Source of the DNA: Cladopsammia gracilis
Taxonomy: Eukaryota; Cnidaria; Anthozoa; Scleractinia; Dendrophylliidae
DNA length: 64,000 nt
Reading direction: 5' to 3'
Assembly: GCA_022457155.1 (NCBI GenBank)
Contig: JAJGOT010000057.1
Span: 1,945,501 to 2,009,500, forward strand
The notes under the pieces are model-generated. The model saw only the letters and a list, made by a program, of their open reading frames with translations, had not been told where the DNA came from and did not search any database. Each line of letters opens with the position of its first letter. Position 1 is the stretch's first letter. Position numbers and translations under genes: made by a program. This document shows positions 11,001 through 23,000 of this stretch, one piece after another.

Positions 11001-14000
11001 TTTGTGTCACGCACTAGAAACGAGAGGGAGAAAGGATGGATTCGCGAGTGCACGGGAACCGGAAGCGAGATGCCGAAGAGCTCAAACGTAGGGAACAGTT
11101 TACCTTCCTCGTTCCCTCTGTACGTGCTCTCTCTTCACGCTCCGCGCGTTAACGCAAATTCCCTCTTTCAATCCCCTTTCGAGCGCCTGCCACACGGGCT
11201 AGACACCAAAACAAAAGAAGGAATTACCCAATTAATGAGGTACGAAACAATAAAATACCCCGTACCCCGCAAATGTTTCCTTTTCGTTTCGTAAACTGAC
11301 CTGTTTAAGTTTTCTAATGGTGTCTGTCTGGTCCTCTATTACTTTCGACTTGATAGCTATTGTTTCATTAGCACTCTGAAACAAATAAATAATTCCAACA
11401 ACATAATAACTCAAAGGGAACATGACACACTACTGACACAAACTTGACGCAAGCGCGGGTGGTCACGCGAGCGATCGCAACAATCACCTCCCGCGTCTCC
11501 CCGCGGGAAGCGATTTTCGCGCGCGCTCGCGTGATAACCCGCTGGACTATCCTTGAGAAAAAAGAGGGAGTACCCGTAGTCTAGTGGTTGTGTTACCTGG
11601 CTTTCTTTCTTGAGTCCGCTGACCTCGGCCGTTAGTGCTTCAATGCGGGCTTCCATTCGCCCGCGATCCTGGGCCAGTGATGCTCCTGATGACAACAACA
11701 ATAGCGGTCTTCAATTGAGTGTCGGATCGAAAGCAATTGGTTTTGCATTACTAAGCTTTGTGATTGGTTTAGAAACTCGCGCCTCTTTCTCAACCAATCA
11801 GAAGTAAAACCAAGACCAATCATGATATATTTGCACGTGTTTTCCCGCGCTTGGTGTCAGCTACATGCATTTGTTGTAAGTCCTGATTGTTTCATTGGAT
11901 TGTCTGCGTCTGTTTTAATTGGACAGAGTCTTTCTTTTGGTTTTGGTTTTAAGACAATGTTTTGAAAACCACCCCATGACTGAAAGACAAGTACGGCACG
12001 TTCTTAGCAGTTCAACGCAACATCTTGCAACATCGTTGCGCGCAACGTGTTACACGCGTTTGGCCACCCTGTTACAACATGTTGCAACATGTTCGACGGT
12101 GTTGGATCAATTTTTAAAATGGTCAAATTTGATCAAACACCATCCAACATGTTGCAACAGGATGGCCAAACGCGTGTTAACAAGTTGCGCGCAACAATGT
12201 TGCAAGATGTTGCGTTGAAATGTTGCGTTCGTTTGACCGGGCCTTAAAGGGGCTATGTCGCGAGGATGGCGGGTGAGTACTGGGTACTAACAACTTGAAA
12301 AACGTCCGGTGGCTTTTTATCAAGTTGGCGGCCATTACTGTCGAATTCGCTGCAATCCGTTCCATCCCGTCGTATTGCGTGGAAGGATAGATCTCAAGTT
12401 TACAAATTAGTTAGAGTATTTTCTTGGCTAGATTTTTGGTAAATAATTTCTTAGTCGTACCTTCGAAAAATTCGATGTCTTCCAGTAGTGGTGGAAGTTG
12501 GGGAGGAATTTATAAGCGAAATCGATCGTGTGTTTGTTTACCTCGCGTGGTTCGACAGGAGTGCAAGCGCGATAAAACTTGCCGCGATCCGGGAGGGAAC
12601 AATACAAATTTGACATGTGTGACGTCAGGTGGCGTCACTTGACAGGAACTCATTGCGCAAACTCACCTTGCGACATAGCCCCTTTAAAAGTAGCGCTAAC
12701 TTTGTGTGTTTGGATAAAAAGAAATGTCACCTTGTTGTGCGAGCTCTTCGCTCCATAGTTTTCTCTCCGTTCTCAAACCTTCAATCACCGATCCTTGAGC
12801 TCGAATCTGGGCCGATAACTTGGCTTTGTCCTAAAATAAACAAGACACATATATAATTAAAAACACTCCAACGACGTAGAAAAATCCCTAAAAAACAATA
12901 ATGAATACTTATCTGGCGTCTGAAAATTGCTGCACTCGTTACATTTCCGATTTAAGGTTAAGCTGACCTGTTCTAGTACTTCTAGTTTTGACAGCTGTTT
13001 ATTGGCTTCGCCCTGCTGTTTCTCTAAACTTTGGATTCTTTCCTGCAAAAAAAAAATTAAAATGATGACAGGGCATGCACATGCAGTTGCTGGGGTTGAT
13101 ATGACTATCCCTGGGATGATGTTGTCATGCCCCTCAGACGAAATAATATCTGTTGGATAAGTGATTACCCTTGGAATAATGTGCTAACCTGTGGGGTGAT
13201 GTAATTATCCCTCGGATGATGTGATTACCCCTGGGGTAGTGATTATCATTGAAAATGGGGTTATCCCTGGGAACGTGCAGTTGAGTTATTCCTGGTGATG
13301 TTTTTTTATCGTTATTATGTCCATATCATCTGATGTATTTATGGGTCATGAAATAATGCGTTTATCTTTTAGACGAGTAAATAATTTCAACATACTTTGT
13401 AATCTCCGACTATTTCTTGTCTTCCTCGAGATAGTTCAGTGATTCTTCCGCGCTGCTCCTTTACCATCTAAGTACAAAAAATGAAGCAAAATAAAATCAA
13501 GTAAGCTGGGTTATCGTAACTTTGTTGATTCTGGTCACTTGTTACTTGGTATTCTCGACTGACGTCGGTATTCTCGACTGACGTCATAAGGACCGAGTAC
13601 GCTAAAAGTTGACATATCATAATGACGTCATAAGAACATCTCATGTCACTTAGCAACGTATCCTCTAAAAATTGCGGGCTCACTAAAAACAGGTCTTCGT
13701 TGCCCGGCTACAATACTAAGCAATGAAATTGTTATAGTCAAGTGTGAAAGGGACGTATATTGGCAAGGAAAAAGGAAGTCGTTAATCAGGTTGTAGAGGA
13801 ACCTTACCGCTGTGAGTTCGTTGACCATATTAGTGGCTTTGCTTTCCTTTTGTTTAACAGTGTGTAGTGCTTCTTTCTGTTGAGCACTCTCGTCACTCAC
13901 TCGCTCAAACGCTTCTTGTAGCTAATAGGTAAGGAAAGAAAACAAAAGTATGACCTTTGAAATATTTGCTACTCACTTTAGCTGCAGTAACTGCCATAAA

Positions 14001-17000
14001 CCAAAACATATTAAGTAATTACTCTAGACAATCATAAAGAACCATATGAAGCCGTAACATGCTACCGGTACTCAAGATTGGTTTATTGATTTGCAATGTC
14101 TGTGGGTTTGTTGAAAACATCGAGGTAGGTACGAGGTACGAGGTACGAGGTACGAGGTACGAGGTTTTTGAGTCAGTTGTACAGCTTAGGACCCTGGACT
14201 CTCTCGCTCTATCTTAGTAACTAAGAAAATAACGACTGTAACTCAAGGTAAGTGGGTGGTGTAGAATTTGACAAGCGTAAATCAATTAAATCGCACCATA
14301 ACTTAGTTCCACAGTCATTTGCTCAACAAGGACCCACCTCTCTGAATCGGTTAGCCTCGATCTGAAGACCCATTCTAAACTCGTCTTCAAGGGCAGCATA
14401 TTCCAGATCTCGCTTATTTAACCTGTAATGGTACAGTCAGTAGAAACTATAATGGCGATGAACAAATGACATTTTTTGAAAAACACAAGCATAAGCACTA
14501 AGAAAAGCCTGAGGGTATCACGCCATATTACTATCATTGGTCATCATTTGGATCCGTTGAGTTACTTAGCAACAACTCAACCCGTTAAACTGGTTTCTTA
14601 CTTGTCTTGATATTCTCTAATGATCTGCTGATGAACGGTCTCCTGCTTAGCGACCTCCCGATCCACTATCACCCGCATCTCCTGACTATCAACTCGTACC
14701 AGGCCTTCCACGGCTTTCCTGCAAAAAAGCAAAATGTTCACCTGGTCTGCTTGTATGATCGAGTTTGGGAGCGATTGCAGAATACCCGGCCAATTTCATA
14801 CTGCACTAATGTACTGCTCAGTCACCAAACTATGGTGAATAGTTAAGTCTAGTTAAACGAGTGCTCCCGCAGTCGATGAATAGTTAAAACGAGTCCTCCC
14901 CCCAGTCCTGCAGTCCCGTAGTCGATGCATATTTAAGTGTCAGTAAAACGAGTGCTCCCGCAGACCCGTAGTCGATGAATGGGCCACCTTTCGTGCAACA
15001 AGCTTTTAGAACGAGAAATATCCATGTACTACATTAACCTTTGGTGTAACTCGCGTTTAGAAAGAGGAATATCTGTGTAATCCGGCTACCTTTCGCACAA
15101 CACGCCTTTAGAACGAGGAATATACATGCACGGAGTTGTTATCAATTTGACAACTACGGGACTGCGGGAGCAGCATCAGAACACGACTGCGGGACTGCGG
15201 GACTGCGGGACTCGTTTCCTTTAGGTTGGATATTTAGTGGGCCGGGTAGTCTGCAATTAAGCCCAAATTTGTAACACTATTGTCGGATTTACCTGTGTTC
15301 CTGTTCTCTGTTAGCAAGCAGCTCCTGCAGTTGATGAACTTGGCCTTTCAGTTGTTTAACTGAGTGTTTTAACAGTTCTGCCTCCTTTGTAAAGGCGCCA
15401 ACTTTCATCTGCTCCTGTTGTAGTTGAGAAACCTGCAACACAATCGAGAGTGAGACAAGCATAGATGACAACAACAGCTGTGCATGGGTGGCTAATGTGG
15501 AGCTCTATGTCTAGAGACTTTCAAACTACAGCTGGTTTTCATTGTATCTTTTGACTGGCAGTAGTAGGTGAAGCCATAGCTCAAACAGGGTTCACACAGA
15601 AACTACGAGAAATCAAAATTCAATGACTTTTGAAATGTCCAAGTAAACGGAAGTTTCAATGCTTGACACACAAAGGCTCCGAAATTTCTTCTTTTTTTTT
15701 TTCAATCACAAGCTGAAAACAAACTTTACAACAATTCGAAATTCATTGATATTTCCCAAAACACAATTTTCTAAATTCCCGATGACTTTTATAGTCCGGT
15801 TGTTCGAACGCCGATTAACGCTAATCCCGGATTAAAATTTCATTTCTCTGTTTAAAAATGTTTTCAAAAGGTCATTTATAGCTAGTAGTGAAGACAAGTT
15901 ACAGTCGAAACTGAAGGGCAGAAAACTAGTTCTACGTCCAGTCTGCCATTTTTGGAGAATTACTAACCGCCTCTGCGTGTTGCTTAATCTTATCCGTCTC
16001 CATCTTCGTCGCAGCCTGCTCCAAGGCCCGCAAAGCTCTCTGTTGATCTTCTTCGCTCTCTTTTAACCTTTTTACTTCTTCACTAAGCTCAACATTTTGT
16101 CCCTATAAAGAAAAGAGTAAGTCACTGCTTAACTCTCCAACAGTAATTCAACCTCCAATAACTCGAACTATCTAACGGCTGATGGCTCGGGTGGTGGGGA
16201 AACAAAGTATTTATCAGTGTTCAATTATAACCATCTTCTTCAGAACGAGCCACGTTAATGAACGTATCGAACACTCTCAAATTCAGTTTCCACATACAAG
16301 AAGAAATCGTTATCCGAAATTCCCGTTGGAAAATCAAATAGTTCGCATCATTCTGTTGAAAAAACTTAAACTCATAGGGCCGGTTATTTTTTCGGTTATT
16401 TTTTCTAACTTAGACCGCGGTTTAAGAAAATTGGTGGACCTCGATATCTGTTTAAAAGTTAGTTATTTTAAGAAAATAAATGTTTTTTCTAGTCTGTGCT
16501 ATATGCCTTCTTGACATTGTTTACAGTAAATAACGTTGAAATATTGAAATATTAGGGTTGGCCAGATTAAAATTGGGTAAGACCGCGGTTTTGTTAAATA
16601 CCGTCTAAACTTCATTTAAATAACCGGCCCATAGGTTGCAAGTTGGGGGGGGGGGGGGGGGGCATTCCTTTTCTACTCGCAAATTAAAAAATGCGCTTAA
16701 AACACCGTGCTTCCCACCTGCACTTCATTTAGAGTTTTCTGCAGGGATTCTTTGGTTTCCTTTTCTTTGAGCAGAGCACGTTTCAACCGACTGCTGGCCG
16801 CCAGTGAAGCTTCTCTTAGTTTCTTTTCCTCGGCCTCTGTTCACAACAAAATAAAATATGAGTTGAAACTAAAGCCGCCTTCACAAAGGCAAACTAAAAT
16901 AGCAAAGTGTTGTTCGAAATACAAGTTGGCACGTGTAAAAAAAGTTTTCCTTTTCATACGACCGTTGGAGGCGGTATCTCGGAACGCCTCGCAGGATTGG

Positions 17001-20000
17001 CTGAGAAAACAATAGAACAAACAACAGAACAATGGACCTTAGCCCTGAAAACAATACATGTGCGTGATAACGTGTTTGTAAACTTTAGTCTTAAATTGCA
17101 AATTTAAGCCGTGTGAAGGCTACACGAAGTGAAGTTTAGATGCCACAACAAAAATTGCAAAAAGTAAGCAAACAAGTAATTGTTACGTTTAGTGACTCGC
17201 GCGCTTTCTGTGTCGTGTTTGATTGTTACGTTAGTGATCGCGCGCTTTCTGTTTCGTGTTTGATTGTTACGTTAGTGATCGCGCGCTTTCTGTTTCGTGT
17301 TTGATTGTGACGTTATTGACTCGCGCGCTTTCTGTTTCGTGTTTGATTGTGACGTTAGTGACTTGCGCGCTTTCTGTTTCGTGTTTGATTGTGACGTTAG
17401 TGACTGGCGCGCTTTCTGTTTCGTGTTTGATTGTGACGTTAGTGACTGGCGCGCTTTATGCTTTGTGTTTGATTGTGACGTTAGTGACTCGCGCACTTCT
17501 GTTTCGTGTTTGATTGTTTCCTTTACGTGATTCAGCCTAAGCCGTGATTTTGTCGTACTGTCCATTATTCCCAACTGACAACATTTTAACTGTGAGTTAT
17601 GAAGAGAAGAAGCTGCATGCCATACAAACCTTTCAACTGAAGCTCTTTCACTGCATCCACCATTTTCCTTGCAGCCTGCTCAGCTTTCCACCGTCGCTCG
17701 CGCTCTGAGTCTAGTTCTTGAATCAGTGACTAAAGATGAAGTGTCGTAAAACCAAAACCAAAGTCATTACTCTGGTCAATCACAACTGACGCAGACAATC
17801 AAATGAACCAATCAGAACTCAAAGAAAATACATGTAGCCGGCGCTAAGCGCGGGAAAATGCGTGCGAGTAAGTCACGAGTGGTTTTGGTTTTACTTCTGA
17901 TTGGTTGCTAAGTGGCGCGAGTAATAGAGAAATTTGTCTGTACAAACGTACCACGTGATGCATCATTTGAAGGCGGCCAAAATATTCGATGGGTGTCGCG
18001 GATTACTGGGAATAATGAAAAAGTGAAAGAAAAGAATAAAGAAAAAGTGCCGTGAATCAACTGACCAGAAATGTCTCATCGTCTTGTGGATCCCTGACAG
18101 TCCGCCCTTTCACTGCTTTGCCTTTTATTGCCAGATTCCGAACTTGTTCATCCGTCGGTGATGTAGAACTTGTTGACTCAACAGTGACATGAACTGATGG
18201 TTTGGTGCGCGCTTTAGATTGTCCCTTTCTGGTGACTGGGGCCTGCAGCTTTCGTTTAGCTTTGGGCGATCGTTGAACTTGCTTTATTCTTTTATCAGGA
18301 TGTTCATTTGATTCAGAATCATCCGAGTTGCTGTTTTCTAATCAAAATAAAACAAGGAATCGTATTCAACACGTTTTGACAGTGATAAATTACCACCCTA
18401 GTGTAACGGAACTGTAGATGAGTGTCTCTAGTCATAGATGGGCAGGGTCTGCATGATTGTATTCAATTTGAAAAAACTCAGCCTAACGTTTTTCAAGTAG
18501 TCTCACATTTTCGTTTCCAAAATGGCCTAGAAAAGACCATGATTTGTTCCTCTTTCAACAATTGGTTGATTAGTAGTATATTGGATGGGGGTTCTGTCCC
18601 TCGTCAGGAAAGCATATTTTGCCCCAGTGGTCTCCCCACCTCTTCCCATGGGCGGCAGTGGGGAAACCCATGGGGCAAAATAAGCTTTCCTGTAAGGCAT
18701 GTCGCAGAACCTCCATCTACTATATAGTACTTGATTACTTTCTCATGGTGTATGTTTTAGTAGCTCAAACTCCCCGTTTCACAGCCCCTTAAACTTCTAA
18801 GCTCAAATTCAGCCAGAATTTGCTTTCATTATGATCTACTGGTGAACCTACCCACTCTGACCGTCTTTTTTCCAGCTTGACTTGTGGCATGGGTTCTTTC
18901 CTGAAAATGGATATGAATATGTTTAGTCTCACGTGACCATCAACTTCATCTTTACATCTCCAATATCAAAATTATAAAATAATGTCTGATCATTTCTCTT
19001 TACTGAGTGGTCATGGTTGACAATTTTTTTCACAGAACTAGAATCAAAATGGACCGAACTGAAATGATCTCTTATGCCTGGTTCACACTAGTGACATAAC
19101 AAGAAAACGGCGAGGTCGCACAAATGCAAAATACAACTTAGTATCAATGTCATGGTAACATAACAAGGGGACGACTGGCAAGAACTTATATTGACCAGTT
19201 GGAGACCGACACTGGAATGACTACAGTGTAGATGTGACCTCCCTAATGCTATAGATCAGTGGAAAGAGTAGCAAAAGTTAGTTAAAATGCATCCGATCAT
19301 GCCGAACAGATGATGATGATGTCACCAGTGTGAACAACACAACATAAAGCTAAAGCTAAAGCTAAAAACTGATCTTTTCTTTATGTTATGTCCATGTTCT
19401 TATGTTGTTATGTCATTATTGGAACCAGGCTTTAATCTACAACCCAGAGAGAGATGGGCCCTGAGTCACACTCAACTTACAGTGTTATGTATAAGTCGAG
19501 TGAGCTGATGTTCAAGGGTCTCTAAACGAACTTCATGATCAGCTGACAGGCTTACTCTACCAGAGGGCTGCTTCTGCAAAATAAATAAATAAATAAATAA
19601 ATAAATAAATGGGAATTTCAATGGAATCCAAAAAGTGGCTCTTACTTGTGCTGCTTGTGGATTGAATTGGAATTTTTTTGTGGAGGAAGGAAAACTGGTC
19701 AGAGTACTTGGAGAAAACCCATGGAGCAAGGATGAGATTCAACCAAGGTTGCAGGAAAAGCCATGCATAGTAACTTTGTAGCATTTTTCATGTTTACTGT
19801 GTCTTTCCATACCAAAATAATAGTCACATTAGATTTTTTTGGACTAGTTCTATATTTTTTAAGCATCATTATAAATACCACTGGAGACTCTTCCATTCGT
19901 CTTTCCTCGCCTACATCTGTTTCTGATGACAGTGTTTCTCGCTGTCGGAATCTATCCAGTGCTGAGTCAATTCTTGGAGTAATAACTTCATACTTAGAAT

Positions 20001-23000
20001 CTTTCTACAAGAAACAGAAAGAGTAGACATTTCCACCTTGTTAAAGTGCTACTACGATCAAATTTTTGATTTTCATTTTTTTACATTTTCGTGTACTATT
20101 AGACTTCCTTACTCATCTTGCCAAATTTCAATTCATTAGGCACATCAGAAGTCATTTAATTTTAACATTTATTTCCGAGAATTTACGGCCGCCATTAAAA
20201 AACCTTGTTCCAAGGCTTGGTTGCGAATGGGAGAAAGTGACGTAAAAGACTCAAACATACCTCACGGGTTGAAATTATAATAACAATCAGCATAGAAAAT
20301 TGCACGAAGAACGAGTCTAAAGTTTTTGTTGCTTTTCGCGTGATTTTCAACACTTATTGTTATTATAATTTCAACCCGTGAGGTATGTTTGAGTCTTTTA
20401 CGTCACTTTCTCCCATTCGCAACCAAGCCTTGGAACAAGGTTTTTTAATGGCGGCCGTAAATTCTCGGAAATAAATGTTAAAATTAAATGACTTCTGATG
20501 TTCGTAATGAATTGAAATTTGGCAAGATGAGTAAGGAAGTCTAATAGTACACGAAAATGTAAAAAAATGAAAATCAAAAATTTGATCGTAGTAGCCCTTT
20601 AAGCTCTGTTGATTGAGCATTGATCTCCCAAGGCGTGGAGGGGTTGGGGGGGGGTTGGCATTTTGATCTGATAATAGGTTTCAATTTAGGGTTGTGGTAG
20701 GTCTGGACATGGGCAATTTTTAATTTCCAGTTAAAACTATTGATTTAGGGTTGCGGTTAGCCTGCAGCACAGGCTTTTTTTTACTTTTGTTTTGTTATTT
20801 GGCGGGTGAGTGCTGAATTTAGTGTTTGGTTGTTATTTTGGTTTTTGCAAAATGTCGGAGGCTGGGAGGAGAGAAAGGAGTGGGAGGCGGGGAAGAGAAA
20901 GAAAAAATGCCTGCCCGCAAGGCCTGTGAAATCAGGAAACACCCCCCTCTTACATAATCCATTTGATCACATACCGCGCTTTATCCCTAGGGACAAATAG
21001 TTCGCACGCAACTACTGTATTCAAAATGGCTGTGTTTGATTTTTTTCCTTTTTAGTTGCAGGCTTTTAACTTCATTGGCGCCCTCTTTATGAAAATAGAA
21101 TCACCAAGACATTAATTGAATTTATACCTCTGTTGTCAAAGGAGAAAATTGTGGTTTGCCATGCCGTTGTAATTAAATCAGCCGTGTTACTATTTGCGTA
21201 ATTGCATCCAAAAGCCAGACAAGCATTTGACAGTGGGAGTATTCATGGCAAAAATATCACACCGGAGTTTTTGTACAGTCGTTACTGTAAAGGTTATGTT
21301 CAGAAGATTTTTATAAAATACCCAGATATAAATAATTAATATTAAAATTATTAAAACATCATTCATTCATTCATCATGCATTAAAAACATCATTCAGTTA
21401 GGGAGAATCCTGAAGCTATCAAAAACGTACAATTCAGGCCTGTGGTGTCTTCTCGGGTGATCAAACACAGTCGAATATTGATTGTTTTATGTTCAAACTC
21501 TTATCACAATGTTAAAAATGTGCTAAAAAACAATTTGTGTGTAAAGATTTGTCTGGGCATTGCCAAACTTGCTGCAGAGTAAACTGATGACGAAACATCG
21601 CTTTCCTTGATTTTGCCAAAGCCTGACAGGCATCAATGGAAAGGTGACCTTCCTCACCAATCAGGAACTCTGTTTATCAATGAACGGAGTTTCCCAAATG
21701 AGCAATGAGTGCAGGCAGGTGTATTTTTCTTTTCTCTCCTCCTCCCCTCTCCTTTGCCTTCCAGCCTGACTCCCATAGCCTTGGTCAAGTCTTTTGACTC
21801 GCCTCAGCCGTCTGCGGTTTAATTCAGCACTCATTCGTCCCCCAAATATGCCTGCTTTGTAGGCTAGGTTGCGGTAGGTCTGAAAATGGGTATTGATTTA
21901 GGGGTGAAGTCTGTAAGTACATTAGGGAGAGAGATGTATTTTGGTCTAAAAATGGGTAAGGATTTCATAAGGCAGGGCCCATGTATTCATCCAGATTAAT
22001 TTACAGAGACTTCAGGTGCGTGCATGAACCTCTGTACAACAGTTACCCTCAGACAAAATTTTGAATCCTCTTTTTAGGATCTTCTTTATCCTGGGTTTTT
22101 CACCTAGTTATCAGCCACTTTAACATTTACAGACCTACTTCTTGTTTTATCACAAAACTCACTTACCAAAGGGCTCTCACTAGAACTTTCTGATCTGAGG
22201 TATTCTAGATAGTCATCCATTTCTTCAAAATAACAAAATAATGACATTATTAAGTCATGCTACACTGTAAACTCATAAAATAAATCATCCAAACTGGATG
22301 TTTAGGTGGTGGGGAGCTTCCCAGACAAAGGGAAAAAGGTGGAAACTAAGAAGAGGAGACTCTCTTTTAGTTAGTTCTTTGTTCCCCACATCTGAAGCCA
22401 GGAATAGGGTCGAAAACAATAAGATCAGCTACAAATTTATAATATAATTATCGGTAATAATTACACTCAACTAACGTTAGAGTATTATTTATTGTCCCCA
22501 ATTGTCACAAGGGTCCATAATTCCAGGAATGATAACCAGAGTATTGTTTGAGATGAATCATCATTCAAGGCTGGTGATAAATTGGTGATTATTATTTTTT
22601 TATTTTATTTTGTGGCTGTACCTGTAAATTAGCTGGATAGCTAAGTGTATGGTTCATGGAAAATAAAGGTTTATTGTATTGTATTGTATTGTATTGTATT
22701 GTACATATTTAGGAGCAAATGCTTTTAAAAAACTGCAACAATTATTCAAGATGGATATCGAAAAGGATGGCTTCTGTTCATGGAAAAATAGCATGTTAGC
22801 AAAATATTGTACCTGGAATACTGAATATATCGTTTTTAGTTGCCGCTGGTTTCCCACTCCGATCAAGTCCATCTAAAACTTCAAGCATTTTCAAAGCTGT
22901 AAGTACACTGGATCTGTAACCCGACATCTCGCACACAGGGTTAGCTTCTCCATACTGTGACAATGTTAATTCCTTGAGCATTCTGCACCCACTAAGAGAG

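Noticed and set aside
17256..17574. Open frames on both strands with 14-residue periodicity
   Set aside because: They follow from a 42-bp minisatellite whose unit is divisible by three; there is no splice or homology support.
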